This document shows, piece by piece, positions 36,740-45,906 of a stretch of DNA of 64,000 bases. This DNA comes from Chitinophaga varians (GTDB lineage: Bacteria > Bacteroidota > Bacteroidia > Chitinophagales > Chitinophagaceae), in NCBI RefSeq assembly GCF_014529945.1, contig NZ_JACVFB010000002.1:124001-188000 (forward strand), in the 5' to 3' direction. The first letter of the stretch is position 1. The number at the start of each line of letters is the position of its first letter. The notes below the pieces were generated by a model, which saw nothing but the letters and a program-made list of their open reading frames with translations, was not told the origin of the DNA and ran no database searches. A program made the position numbers and the translations under genes.

Positions 36740-38317
36740 CTAGATGAAACGAGGTTTCAGTTCGTTAGCCAGGGTAACCATTTTCTTGATACCGTCTTCT
36801 GGCAGGTTACCTTTCTTGAACTCATTCAGTACGTCAGCCAGACGAACCTGCATTTCATTCAGGAAGGCTTCTTCGAACGCGCGTACCTGTTTAACGGGAA
36901 CGTCACGCAGCAGACCGTTGGTACCCAGGTAGATCATCGCTACTTGTTTTTCTACCGGCAGCGGGCTAAACTGAGCTTGTTTCAGGATTTCCACGTTACG
37001 GGCACCTTTGTCGATAACTGCTTTGGTTGCAGCGTCCAGGTCACCACCGAATTTGGAGAAGGCCTCCATTTCGCGGTATTGAGCCTGATCGAGTTTCAGG
37101 GTACCAGATACTTTCTTCATGGATTTGATCTGTGCGTTACCACCTACGCGGCTTACAGAGATACCTACGTTGATCGCAGGACGTACACCGGCGTTGAACA
37201 GGTTACCTTCCAGGAAGATCTGCCCATCGGTGATGGAGATTACGTTGGTTGGGATGTAAGCAGATACGTCAGATGCCTGTGTTTCGATGATCGGCAATGC
37301 TGTCAGGGAACCACCACCTTTTACCAGGTGTTTGATGGAATCAGGCAGGTCGTTCATGTTTTTCGCGATCTCATCGTTGTTGATGATTTTCGCAGCACGC
37401 TCGAGCAGACGGCTGTGCAGGTAGAATACGTCACCAGGATAAGCTTCACGGCCGGGAGGACGTTTCAGCAGCAGGGACACCTCACGGTAAGCAACCGCCT
37501 GTTTGGACAGATCATCATATACGATCAGGGCAGGACGACCGCTGTCACGGAAGAACTCACCGATAGCAGCACCAGCGAACGGAGCGTAGAACTGCAGCGG
37601 AGCAGGCTCAGAAGCAGAAGCAGCAACGATCACCGTGTAAGCCATAGCGCCGGCTTCCTGTAATGTTTTCATTACACCCGCAACGGTAGATGCTTTCTGA
37701 CCTACTGCTACGTATATGCAATACACAGGTTTACCTGCGTCATAAAATTCTTTCTGGTTGATGATGGTATCGATACAGATAGCTGTTTTACCAGTCTGAC
37801 GGTCACCGATCACCAGCTCACGCTGGCCACGGCCGATAGGAATCATCGCATCGATCGCTTTGATACCTGTCTGCAGTGGTTCTTTTACCGGCTCACGGAA
37901 CAATACACCAGGCGCTTTACGTTCCAGTGGCATTTCGTACAGTTCACCAGTGATAGGGCCTTTACCATCGATAGGTTCGCCCAGTGTATTTACCACACGG
38001 CCTACCAGACCTTCGCCCACGTTGATGGAAGCGATCTTACTGGTACGACGTACTTTATCACCTTCTTTGATATCCTGAGACTCACCCATCAATACCACAC
38101 CTACGTTATCTTCTTCCAGGTTCAATGCAATCGCTTTTACACCATTGCCAAATTCAACCAGTTCACCATAACGCACATTTCCCAAACCGTAGATGCGGGC
38201 GATACCGTCACCCACCGACAATACTGTACCTACCTCTTCGAGATCGGCAGAAGCATTGAAGTTGCTTAACTGCTGGCGTAATATCGCCGAAATTTCATCA
38301 GGTTTAATATCAACCAT
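36740..38317 (-). CDS. atpA: ATP synthase F1 subunit alpha
   Basis: 525 residues, full length. The Walker A motif GDRQTGKT is at 171-178; the beta-barrel start ([12 protein letters not shown]), [20 protein letters not shown] and [18 protein letters not shown] are classic alpha-subunit blocks. It forms the F1 hexamer with beta and carries the non-catalytic nucleotide sites. It lies 82 bp downstream of atpH on the same strand. A terminator follows directly, so atpG is not in its usual place after atpA, and atpD and atpC must be elsewhere. Confidence 0.98.
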   Translation of the reverse strand: MVDIKPDEISAILRQQLSNFNASADLEEVGTVLSVGDGIARIYGLGNVRYGELVEFGNGVKAIALNLEEDNVGVVLMGESQDIKEGDKVRRTSKIASINVGEGLVGRVVNTLGEPIDGKGPITGELYEMPLERKAPGVLFREPVKEPLQTGIKAIDAMIPIGRGQRELVIGDRQTGKTAICIDTIINQKEFYDAGKPVYCIYVAVGQKASTVAGVMKTLQEAGAMAYTVIVAASASEPAPLQFYAPFAGAAIGEFFRDSGRPALIVYDDLSKQAVAYREVSLLLKRPPGREAYPGDVFYLHSRLLERAAKIINNDEIAKNMNDLPDSIKHLVKGGGSLTALPIIETQASDVSAYIPTNVISITDGQIFLEGNLFNAGVRPAINVGISVSRVGGNAQIKSMKKVSGTLKLDQAQYREMEAFSKFGGDLDAATKAVIDKGARNVEILKQAQFSPLPVEKQVAMIYLGTNGLLRDVPVKQVRAFEEAFLNEMQVRLADVLNEFKKGNLPEDGIKKMVTLANELKPRFI

Positions 38318-38399
38318 AATTATGCTTTTAAAAAAAGTCGTTAAAAAAGTTAGTATAACGACAACAGCTTTGCGTGTACGCAGCGGCTGCTGTTTTCAT

Positions 38400-38960
38400 T
38401 TAGCGTATCGCGGATACGTAAATATTCTGACTGAATTGTTTTTTAATATCGTGCAGGTCGCGTGCTACGGAAGCATCGAACAGTTTGTCGTTGGCTTCGA
38501 GTACAAAACCACCGATCAGGTCTGCATTCACGGCGGTTTCCAGCTGTACCTGTTGTGGTATTTCGCTGGCCACTTTCTGACGGATCGTGTCCAGGGTAGC
38601 GTTGTCCAACGCCACCGCTGTCGTGATCTTCACCATGCTGATATTTTTAATAACGTTGTACTGGCGGGTGTATTCCACTGCAATTTCAGGCAGGAAAGAT
38701 TCACGCGCCTTGTTGATCAGCAGGTTGACAAAAGCCAGCGTAGTAGCGCTTACACGGCCATCCAGAATGGCAGCCATGATTTTCTGCTTTTTATCAGCCT
38801 TGATGATCGGGCTTCTCAGCAAACTCACCACATCGCGGTTGGACTTCACCAGTTGCTGCAGGAACAGCATGTCGGTCTGTACCGCTTCCAGCTGGCCCTT
38901 TTCCTGAACCAGGTCAATCAATGATTTCGCATACCTTGATGCTAAACGGGGATTCTGCAT
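38400..38960 (-). CDS. atpH: ATP synthase F1 subunit delta
   Basis: 186 residues, the OSCP/delta subunit that ties the top of F1 to the peripheral stalk. The N-terminal helical domain (RYAKSLIDLVQEKGQLEAVQ, DVVSLLRSPIIKADKKQKIM) and the C-terminal segment (TAVALDNATLDTIRQKVASE, DLIGGFVLEANDKLFDASV) are both present. It sits between atpF (61 bp gap) and atpA. The gap to atpF ends with a short non-coding stretch without notable features. Confidence 0.95.
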   Translation of the reverse strand: MQNPRLASRYAKSLIDLVQEKGQLEAVQTDMLFLQQLVKSNRDVVSLLRSPIIKADKKQKIMAAILDGRVSATTLAFVNLLINKARESFLPEIAVEYTRQYNVIKNISMVKITTAVALDNATLDTIRQKVASEIPQQVQLETAVNADLIGGFVLEANDKLFDASVARDLHDIKKQFSQNIYVSAIR

Positions 38961-39021
38961 ATATGCTTATAACTTTTAGCCGTCAGCCTCCGGCGATTGC
39001 CGAAGGCCAACAGTTAATATC

Positions 39022-39516
39022 TTAATTCAATTTAATTTCTCCGGCCAGTTGTTTCACGTAAGATTCCTGTGCTGATTTATCAGACAGTTCTCTTCTCAGC
39101 ACTTTCTCAGCCACTTCAACCACGAGGCTGCCCACCTGGTTTTTCACATCCGTTAACGCAGCCATTTTCTGGTTTTCAATAGCGGTGTAAGCTTCAGAGA
39201 TGATTTTTTTAGCTTCAGCCTGTGCCTGCGCTTTCGCTTCACTGATGATAGCGTCTTTCGCGTCTTTTGCTTCTTTCAGAATTTTGCTTCTTTCAGCTTT
39301 AGCTTCAGCCAGTACATGCTCATGCTCAGCTTTCATTTGTGCCATTTCTTCTTTCACTCTTTCAGCAGAAGCAATAGAGTCTGCGATAGAACCTTCCCTT
39401 TCTTTCAAAGTAGCGAGGATCGGAGTCCAGGCAAATTTTTTCAGGATCAGGAATACGATGATGAAGATGACGAATGAAATTGCAAACAAACCTAACGCAG
39501 GGAGCAACAGATCCAT
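39022..39516 (-). CDS. atpF: ATP synthase Fo subunit b
   Basis: 164 residues: one N-terminal membrane helix (LLLPALGLFAISFVIFIIVFL) followed by a long charged coiled coil (about 30-150) of the peripheral stalk, rich in Ala, Glu and Lys. It dimerises and holds F1 still against rotation through contact with delta. It is separated from atpE by 152 bp that contain a stable hairpin and AT-rich words, unusually long for this operon. Confidence 0.95.
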   Translation of the reverse strand: MDLLLPALGLFAISFVIFIIVFLILKKFAWTPILATLKEREGSIADSIASAERVKEEMAQMKAEHEHVLAEAKAERSKILKEAKDAKDAIISEAKAQAQAEAKKIISEAYTAIENQKMAALTDVKNQVGSLVVEVAEKVLRRELSDKSAQESYVKQLAGEIKLN

Positions 39517-39539
39517 GTTATTTGAATTTTATTATTTTT

Positions 39540-39615
39540 TATTTTGATATTTAGACATTTACTGATTTCAGCAATTGAGAGATCAATAAATCCCCAAATA
39601 ATAAAATGCCGAAAT
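39540..39615. repeat. AT-rich repeat words, region G (in the ATP synthase operon)
   Basis: Between atpF and atpE lies TTGATATTTAGACATTTACT, whose core TATTTAGACATTT also occurs in element E at about 16286-16298. Further on, CCCCAAATAATAAAATGCCG resembles words of region D (12107-12260). Only one arm seems preserved here. Confidence 0.45.
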
Positions 39616-39622
39616 GAAAGAT

Positions 39623-39657
39623 TACTGCATCCATTGCCCTGTGCGCCGGATGCAGTA
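39623..39657 (-). promoter_or_regulatory. Intra-operon hairpin after atpE
   Basis: TACTGCATCC (39623-39632) pairs perfectly with GGATGCAGTA (39648-39657) with a 15-nt loop, 11 bp after the atpE stop. There is no T run on the minus strand (TAATCTTTC follows), so it is more likely a stability or processing hairpin that protects atpE mRNA than a full terminator. The c subunit is needed in several copies per complex. Confidence 0.5.
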
Positions 39658-39668
39658 AAAAGTTTGGC

Positions 39669-39944
<276 letters not shown>

Positions 39945-39949
39945 TTAAA

Positions 39950-40029
39950 AAATTACGAATTATGGATTACGAATGACGGATTACCGATTACTTCCATTCG
40001 TAATTCGTAATCCGTCATTCGTAATTTAT
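39950..40029. repeat. AT-rich palindromic element, copy F (between atpB and atpE)
   Basis: ATTACGAATGACGGATTAC at 39966-39984 is perfectly complementary to GTAATCCGTCATTCGTAAT at 40007-40025. Extra copies of the words ATTACGAAT and TTCGTAAT lie around it. It starts 4 bp after the atpB stop and fills the gap to atpE, so it is transcribed within the operon. Confidence 0.8.
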
Positions 40030-41235
40030 TTAGTGGTGGTCGTCATGTCCACCTTCCATGGCCTGGCCAATGAATACAGCTGTCAGGTTGGCAAAAATGA
40101 ACGCCTGAATAAAGGCTACCAGCAGCTCCAGCATCATCATCACGATGTTGAAGACAATGGTCAATGGCAGGAAGCCATAACCAGCTACTTTATTCAGAGA
40201 ACCAAATATGAACACCAGGGAAATAATACTCAGGATGATAATGTGACCTGCCAGAATATTGGCGAACAACCTGATCATCAGGGAAACAGGCTTGGTAAAT
40301 ACACCAATCAGCTCTACCGGAGCCAGGATAACCTTTACACCAAAAGGCACAGGAGGATTAAAGATGTGACCCCAGAAATGTTTGTTGGTAGCCAGCATAG
40401 TCGCTACAAAGCTGATAATAGCCAGTGCAGCAGTTACCGCGATATTACCGGTTACGTTGGCAGAACCTGGCAACAGGCCCAACAGGTTGTTGATCAGAAT
40501 AAAGAAGAAGATAGTCAGAATAAACGGAACGTACTTTTCGCCTTTTTTACCAGGAATGTTTGGTTTCACCACCTCGTCACGCATGAAGATGATTACTGGC
40601 TCTACCAGGCTCTGTAAGCCTTTAGGCGCTTTCTTGGAACCACGTACACGGTAGGCTTTCGCTACATTCAGCATCAGCACAACCAGTAAAATAGCTGCAA
40701 TCAGCATGGAAGTAACGTTCTTCGTCATAGAGAAGTCGTAGATCGTTTCACCGGTAGGCATATCGTTCGCATCTACGGCAGTGATTCTGCCTTCCATCAC
40801 TTTTCCGGGATCTACGCCCATTGCACGGAGTTTATCCGCGTCCAGGCCCTTTTCATGCAGATAGTGCGCATTTACGATACGATAACCCTCATACGCCTCA
40901 TGACCATGATGGAAATGAGAAGCAGAAAATACAGAAAGTCCACGTGCAGGGCTGTAAACAATAACCGGCAGCGGAATAGTCACATGCGTTTCACCAATGC
41001 TGAAAAAGTGCCAGTCATAGGCGTCCTTTACGTGACCGAGAATTACTTCCTTAGCATCAAATTTTTTAGGTTCTGCTGCTTCCCCGTCATGAGCAGGCTG
41101 TTCAGCTGCATGCTCTTCTGTTGCATGTTCTGAACCTTCTGCAGGCGCTGCATAGGAAAAATTACCAAAACCGTGAAGGCCTAAAACCATCACAAGTGCT
41201 ACCACTCTGTGTTTGAACTTATTGAAAGAAATCAC
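40030..41235 (-). CDS. atpB: ATP synthase Fo subunit a, with secreted N-terminal extension
   Basis: 401 residues. The C-terminal 230 are the usual subunit a: membrane helices from about 174, and the essential Arg322 in SLMIRLFANILAGH, next to the c-ring. The N-terminal 170 residues are extra: a signal peptide to about residue 30 (NFSYAA), an acidic histidine-rich linker (HATEEHAAEQPAHDGEAAEP) and a folded-looking periplasmic part (DWHFFSIGETHVTIPLPVIV). Such long AtpB forms are typical of Bacteroidota. It is the first gene of the operon; a -7 box TATCTTTG lies at 41255-41262. A helper gene atpI is not visible upstream. Confidence 0.96.
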   Translation of the reverse strand: MISFNKFKHRVVALVMVLGLHGFGNFSYAAPAEGSEHATEEHAAEQPAHDGEAAEPKKFDAKEVILGHVKDAYDWHFFSIGETHVTIPLPVIVYSPARGLSVFSASHFHHGHEAYEGYRIVNAHYLHEKGLDADKLRAMGVDPGKVMEGRITAVDANDMPTGETIYDFSMTKNVTSMLIAAILLVVLMLNVAKAYRVRGSKKAPKGLQSLVEPVIIFMRDEVVKPNIPGKKGEKYVPFILTIFFFILINNLLGLLPGSANVTGNIAVTAALAIISFVATMLATNKHFWGHIFNPPVPFGVKVILAPVELIGVFTKPVSLMIRLFANILAGHIIILSIISLVFIFGSLNKVAGYGFLPLTIVFNIVMMMLELLVAFIQAFIFANLTAVFIGQAMEGGHDDHH

Positions 41236-41254
41236 CGTTTTCTGAAATTTTGCG

Positions 41255-41262
41255 CAAAGATA
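41255..41262 (-). promoter_or_regulatory. -7 promoter box of the ATP synthase operon
   Basis: TATCTTTG on the minus strand matches TAnnTTTG and lies 20 bp upstream of the atpB start. TTGACA sits 13 bp before it, nearer than the usual -33 spacing. The short leader fits the other promoters here. Confidence 0.52.
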
Positions 41263-41380
41263 AACGTTTTTATGTCAAAAATTCAGCGACTATGGAAAAA
41301 ATGATGGAGATAATGTAAATATATTGATACCCAGCACTTTAAATAGCTTCCAAAACATGCCGCTTCTCAAGAAAAGAACA

Positions 41381-41425
41381 TAAAAAATGGCAGATCTTTT
41401 AGCGATCTGCCATATATATTTTTTT
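41381..41425. terminator. Terminator of the ABC exporter gene
   Basis: Stem ATGGCAGATC (41387-41396) pairs with GATCTGCCAT (41404-41413) around a 7-nt loop. On the minus strand TTTTTTA follows; on the plus strand a T run (ATATATTTTTTTATT) also follows. It lies between the ABC gene stop (41480) and the atpB promoter. Confidence 0.85.
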
Positions 41426-41479
41426 ATTATTTATGCGACATGTCAGCCACTGCGTCAACACCGCAGCAACCGATACCTG

Positions 41480-43240
41480 CTACACCTTATTCGCATTAAA
41501 TTGCATACTGTGGAGCTTGTAATAAAAGCCCTCCAGTTTCAGCAACTCCTCATGGGTACCCATCTCCTTGATCTCCCCCTTGTCCAACACGATAATTTTA
41601 TCCGCTTTACTGATGGTGGACAACCGATGCGCAATGATCACAGCGGTCCGGTCTGCTATCAGCTTGTCGATAGCCTCCTGGATCATCATCTCAGATTCAG
41701 TATCTACGGAAGAGGTAGCTTCATCCAGAATGAGAATAGCCGGATTGTACAACAACGCCCGCACAAAGGAAATCAGCTGACGTTGCCCCAGCGACAACGT
41801 ACTCCCCCGCTCCATCACCTGGTAATCATACCCACCGGGCAACTGCATAATGAAATCGTGTATCCCGATCAGCCTGGAAGCCTCCTCTACCTGCTCCCGG
41901 GTAATAGCCTTGTTATGCAGGGTTATGTTATCGTAAATGGAGCCGGAAAACAGGAACACGTCCTGCAACACCACCCCTATCCTGCTGCGCAGCGCCTCCA
42001 GCGAATAAGCCGGCAACTCAATATCATCGATCTTAATGCTGCCCTTCTGGATTTCGTACAACCGGTTCAGAATGCTGATGATGGTCGTCTTGCCGGAACC
42101 GGTATGCCCCACAATCGCCACCGTATCACCAGGATTAGCATGGAAGGTAACATCCTTCAACACATAACGGTCGTCTACATAAGCAAAAGACACATGATCA
42201 AAAGTGATAGCGCCTTTCATCTGCTCTCCCTTTTCATGGCCCCTGTCCGGAATATAATCCTGGTTGTCCAGTATCTTGAACACCCGCTCACTGGCCACCA
42301 TGCCCATCTGAAGTGTGTTGAACTTATCGGCCAGCATACGCAGCGGACGGAACAGCATATTCAGGTACATAATGAAGGCGATCATCACCCCCTGTGTCAC
42401 CTCATAATTCAACACTTTATTGGAACCCCACCATACCATCAGGCCCAGCGAAATGGCCAGAATGATTTCCACCACCGGGAAAAACACGGAATACGCAAAA
42501 ATGGCGTCGATATTCGCCTTGCGGTGTTCTTTGTTGATCTGTTTGAACCGGGCGTGTTCCCGCTTCTCTGAGGTAAAAGCCTGTACCACCACCATACCGG
42601 TCAGATGCTCCTGCACAAAGGCATTGAGCGCTGATACGGCATTACGTACCCGGTAAAATGACTTGTTCACACTTTCCTTAAAAACATAAGTGGCAAAAAT
42701 CAATATCGGGAAGGGTGACAGGCTCACCAACGTCAAACGCCAGTCTTCGATGAACATCACCACCAGGATCGCCAGGATGGTCAGCAGGTCCGAAACGATG
42801 GAAATGATCCCCTCTGAGAACACATCATTGATGGCTTCAATGTCGTTCACGGTACGGGTGGTCAGTGTCCCGATCGGGGTTTTGTCAAAAAACGCGAGGT
42901 TCAGGTGAACGATCTTCTTGTATACCGCTACCCGCAGGTCTTTTACCACCGACTGTCCCAGCCAGTTGGTCAGATACGAAAAGTAAAACCGCACCACTGT
43001 TTCCACCGCCAGCAAAGCGATTTGTACAATGGTGACTGTCACCAGCATCTGCAACAGCTGGTTAGCGATATATTTATCAACGGTAACCTGAATCAGATAG
43101 GGCCTTAGCGGGGAAATTACTGCGAAGATCACGGTCATCACCATAGACAGGTATAATGCCCGCTTGTAAGGCGCCGCAAATGTGAAGATGCGTCGTAATA
43201 AACTGAAATCAAATACTTTCTTTACGGCCAGATTTTCCAA
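41480..43240 (-). CDS. ABC exporter, fused membrane and ATPase domains
   Basis: 586 residues, a half-transporter of the MsbA/MdlB type that works as a dimer. Six membrane helices lie within about 20-320. The ATPase domain has Walker A GHTGSGKT (378-385), Q-loop VLQDVFLFSGS, signature LSLGQ (482-486), Walker B ILILDEA with catalytic Glu507, and the H-loop IIAHRLSTI. It would export a lipid or amphipathic compound; the substrate is not deducible. A -7 box TAGGTTTG lies at 43270-43277. Repeat copy C separates it from the upstream gene. Confidence 0.95.
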   Translation of the reverse strand: MENLAVKKVFDFSLLRRIFTFAAPYKRALYLSMVMTVIFAVISPLRPYLIQVTVDKYIANQLLQMLVTVTIVQIALLAVETVVRFYFSYLTNWLGQSVVKDLRVAVYKKIVHLNLAFFDKTPIGTLTTRTVNDIEAINDVFSEGIISIVSDLLTILAILVVMFIEDWRLTLVSLSPFPILIFATYVFKESVNKSFYRVRNAVSALNAFVQEHLTGMVVVQAFTSEKREHARFKQINKEHRKANIDAIFAYSVFFPVVEIILAISLGLMVWWGSNKVLNYEVTQGVMIAFIMYLNMLFRPLRMLADKFNTLQMGMVASERVFKILDNQDYIPDRGHEKGEQMKGAITFDHVSFAYVDDRYVLKDVTFHANPGDTVAIVGHTGSGKTTIISILNRLYEIQKGSIKIDDIELPAYSLEALRSRIGVVLQDVFLFSGSIYDNITLHNKAITREQVEEASRLIGIHDFIMQLPGGYDYQVMERGSTLSLGQRQLISFVRALLYNPAILILDEATSSVDTESEMMIQEAIDKLIADRTAVIIAHRLSTISKADKIIVLDKGEIKEMGTHEELLKLEGFYYKLHSMQFNANKV

Positions 43241-43269
43241 AGGAATTACGTTTAAGCTAAACTATATAA

Positions 43270-43277
43270 CAAACCTA
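43270..43277 (-). promoter_or_regulatory. -7 promoter box of the ABC exporter gene
   Basis: TAGGTTTG on the minus strand matches TAnnTTTG and lies 30 bp upstream of the start codon at 43240, immediately beside repeat copy C. Confidence 0.47.
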
Positions 43278-43284
43278 GCACATT

Positions 43285-43438
43285 TCTCGCAAAGGCGCAA
43301 AGCAGCAAAGCGCGCAAAGAAGATATAAGCAGGCAGAGAAAGCAAAAGAGCGAAGATCAAAAACTGATCTTCGCTCTTTTGCTTTCTATTTAATCTTAAA
43401 ATCGTTGCGTGCTTTGCCGCTTTGCGTCTTTGCGAGCA
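43285..43438. repeat. GCAAAG-word palindromic element, copy C
   Basis: An element of about 154 bp between two minus-strand genes. The left outer arm (CTCGCAAAGGCGCAAAGC) and right outer arm (GCTTTGCGTCTTTGCGAG) are near-perfect reverse complements. The inner hairpin has perfect 22-bp arms (43338-43359 and 43365-43386, starting GAAAGCAAAAGAGCG) with a 5-nt loop. It directly abuts the stop codon of the clan CD-like gene (43439). The hairpin may double as its terminator, but no T run follows on the minus strand. Confidence 0.8.
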
Positions 43439-45640
43439 TTACTTTTTCTCATCTTTCATGATCTGGCGGTAAGCCTTAATGAAGATGGCGCCCAGGTTTT
43501 TATGTGGTGGCACATAATCACTGAACAGTTCGCGGTTACGGGCATCCGGTGCAAATTTTTTAGCCAGCTGTGCCCACATTACTACCCAGTCCACATTTTT
43601 ACCGGCGCGTACCACATCTTCCAGGCTATGGATGATAGGCTCGTTCACAAAACGGGTACCTACCTGTTTGGAGGAAATGATGTGCGCTTCAGGGGATTTC
43701 TCCAGTACAGTGGCGAGGTTGTGATATCCGCCGCAGGAGCCCAGTACCACGATCTTGGCAGAACTTTGCAGGTTGTCCAGCGTGGTGTTGATATGGTAAC
43801 TGTGCCCACGGTGAATAAATACCGTTGGATGGATATCGTTTTCATCGAGGTATTCTGACAGTCGCTGAATGGCTTCTTTATCTCCCGGCTCATCTATCGG
43901 CAGATTGGCGTAGATGGTAGTGGGCTTGCCTTTCAGCGATGTGATGGTTACCCAGTATTTGTTCTTCACCGCTCTCCATTCGGAAGACGGGAAGTTGGTC
44001 ATAAAGCTGGCGTAAGACTCCTGTCCGTCTTTATCACCGTAGAAAAACACCTGCTGGTATACGCGGCCGCTATCGTTCTGCAGGGTATTGAAACCAACGT
44101 AGTTAATTGGAGGCAGTGACAGTTCAGCAGCGATATCAGAGGCTTTGGAAGAATCATTTTCCCCTTTGGCAGACTCTGTTTCAAACAGGCTGGTGAGCAG
44201 CTGATAGATCACCGTGCCTCTTCTGTCGTTATGTTTTTTTACGTAAGCCAGGTTTTTCTTCACCTCTGCACGGAGGAAGTTGAGCAGTTTCTCATCGCGG
44301 ATGCTGCCAAAGGAATTGGCCACGTCCACCGCATCTTCCAGGTCTTCGGTTTTCTCCAGGTTCTGCACATATTTCTGCATCAGGTAGTTGGAGTTTTCCG
44401 GCGCCATGGATTTCAGGAAGTTGTCCAGGGTGTTGAAACCGGCAGCCATCGCGATGAATTTTTTGAAGCGGTCGAAATTGACCATCATCAGTAAACTATC
44501 GCCGCGTGGAGGTTTCATACGTGCCATCATCTGGTCGTACAAACCGGCGTTGTTATGATTGGTATAGCTGGAAGTATACAGCTCTTCCTGACCGTTGATG
44601 ATCAGGTAGTACAGTTCTTCCGGCGTAAAGTCTTTTACAATGCGGAAACGTACGTTGGCCGGATCTTCGTGCAGGTCGTTCACTTCGCGGATATACAGCA
44701 GTGATTTGGCCTGCATATTTTCCATCATGGCTTTCATCCCGAAAGGATTGCGGCCTTCAGCCTTCATTTTCTGCAGCGCCACCATGGATTTCACCATCTG
44801 TTTGTAGTACTGGTAGTCGTTGTCTACGATTTTCTCCAGTTTTTCCACGGAGATGGAACCGTCCATCAGCTGATCAATGAAAGGCAGGATTTTAGTGCTT
44901 TGAGGCGACTGGCCGATACGGACGATCAGCTGCACCACGGGGTCCTGGTTTCTTTTGATCACATTGGCCATGGGCGTATAGGACGTAGCGTAGGTAAGTA
45001 CCTGATTGGGATATTTACGGGCTACTGCCGCTATGATGGAGTCTGTTCCCGGAAAGTCCAGATAGCCCTGTAACTTAGGCATCACTGTTTCCAGGTTATT
45101 GAATGCGTATTTGGAGAATACTTCACCTCTGGCGTCTTTATAGCCCTGGTTATCGTGAAAGATTTCGATAATACGTTCGGAGCCGCCAAAAGAGAGGTTT
45201 TTGATATAGGGCGCGATGCTTTTCCCTTTGATATCAGCCCGCATCATATCGCGGTAAGCGGTAATCATGGCCGGTGCTTCTTCCGGTTCAATGATGCCGC
45301 GGGCTCTTTTCTGGTTATAATCTTTCAGGACGGAATAAAGACCAGTGAGGTATTTTACTTTAAGACGATGGTCCAGCGCGGAATCGCGCTCTATGTCCAT
45401 CTGCATGTTGTCTACATCTTTCATGATGGCGTTGGTGACCTGAAGATTGATCGTCTGATCTTCAGATACCTTCACAAAATCATCTGCCTTACCATCGAAT
45501 TTGGAGGCTGCAGCTTGTTCTTTATCAATGTTGTCATGGATCCCCTGCCTGTTGATAGGTATCTGTACGTGACCGTTTTGCGCGTGCACCCAGCTGCTTT
45601 GAGAAGCAACGAGCATTAACAGAAGTAGAATTTTTCTCAT
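43439..45640 (-). CDS. Secreted protein with clan CD cysteine-peptidase-like C-terminal region
   Basis: 733 residues from the ATG at 45640 (the longer frame begins with a GTG at 45658). A signal peptide ends VHAQ (about residue 21). Residues 30-480 are mostly helical and show no family I recognise. In the last 170 residues, a hydrophobic strand leads to HRGHSYH (His610/His613), and a second strand AKIVVLGSCGG leads to Cys636. The pattern of two hydrophobic strands ending in His-Gly-type and Ser-Cys motifs is the hallmark of clan CD peptidases (caspase, gingipain, CHAT, separase). The His-Cys gap (23-26 residues) is shorter than usual, so activity is only inferred. A -7 box TAAATTTG lies at 45672-45679. 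Conserved hypothetical is the safe name. Confidence 0.82.
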   Translation of the reverse strand: MRKILLLLMLVASQSSWVHAQNGHVQIPINRQGIHDNIDKEQAAASKFDGKADDFVKVSEDQTINLQVTNAIMKDVDNMQMDIERDSALDHRLKVKYLTGLYSVLKDYNQKRARGIIEPEEAPAMITAYRDMMRADIKGKSIAPYIKNLSFGGSERIIEIFHDNQGYKDARGEVFSKYAFNNLETVMPKLQGYLDFPGTDSIIAAVARKYPNQVLTYATSYTPMANVIKRNQDPVVQLIVRIGQSPQSTKILPFIDQLMDGSISVEKLEKIVDNDYQYYKQMVKSMVALQKMKAEGRNPFGMKAMMENMQAKSLLYIREVNDLHEDPANVRFRIVKDFTPEELYYLIINGQEELYTSSYTNHNNAGLYDQMMARMKPPRGDSLLMMVNFDRFKKFIAMAAGFNTLDNFLKSMAPENSNYLMQKYVQNLEKTEDLEDAVDVANSFGSIRDEKLLNFLRAEVKKNLAYVKKHNDRRGTVIYQLLTSLFETESAKGENDSSKASDIAAELSLPPINYVGFNTLQNDSGRVYQQVFFYGDKDGQESYASFMTNFPSSEWRAVKNKYWVTITSLKGKPTTIYANLPIDEPGDKEAIQRLSEYLDENDIHPTVFIHRGHSYHINTTLDNLQSSAKIVVLGSCGGYHNLATVLEKSPEAHIISSKQVGTRFVNEPIIHSLEDVVRAGKNVDWVVMWAQLAKKFAPDARNRELFSDYVPPHKNLGAIFIKAYRQIMKDEKK

Positions 45641-45671
45641 TGTAGATGTACTTTTCACTTCGACCAGATAG

Positions 45672-45679
45672 CAAATTTA
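45672..45679 (-). promoter_or_regulatory. -7 promoter box of the clan CD-like gene
   Basis: TAAATTTG on the minus strand matches TAnnTTTG and lies 32 bp upstream of the ATG at 45640, supporting that start and monocistronic transcription. Confidence 0.48.
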
Positions 45680-45872
45680 CAACCAAATTATGAGAGCGCC
45701 ACGCTTTTCATTCCTAACCCATCAGAACCAGAAAAATACGGATGATAAAATAACAGCATATCACAGCATAGGGGAATTCTGTGTAACTTGCTGTTTGTCA
45801 CTCTGAATAAGAGTGGTATTGAATTAACAATTTCATAATGTTAATTTTCCATTAATCACGGAACCGGCTTTA

Positions 45873-45880
45873 TAATTTTG
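45873..45880 (+). promoter_or_regulatory. -7 promoter box of the PhoB-like regulator
   Basis: TAATTTTG matches TAnnTTTG. It overlaps the GTG at 45880, so translation must begin at the ATG at 45907. The 220-bp region upstream (45680-45872) holds no gene; no direct repeats that would mark a clear Pho box were identified by eye. Confidence 0.5.
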
Positions 45881-45906
45881 TGCCGTCTTTTAAAAAGCAA
45901 ATTTTT

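Noticed and set aside
36944..37663. An open frame of 239 codons on the plus strand opposite atpA.
   Set aside because: It lies fully inside the conserved atpA gene, reads as aromatic- and cysteine-rich noise and has no start signal.
41387..42571. A 394-codon plus-strand frame opposite the ABC exporter.
   Set aside because: It is fully antisense to a gene with intact Walker and signature motifs, and its histidine-rich composition is typical of a shadow frame.
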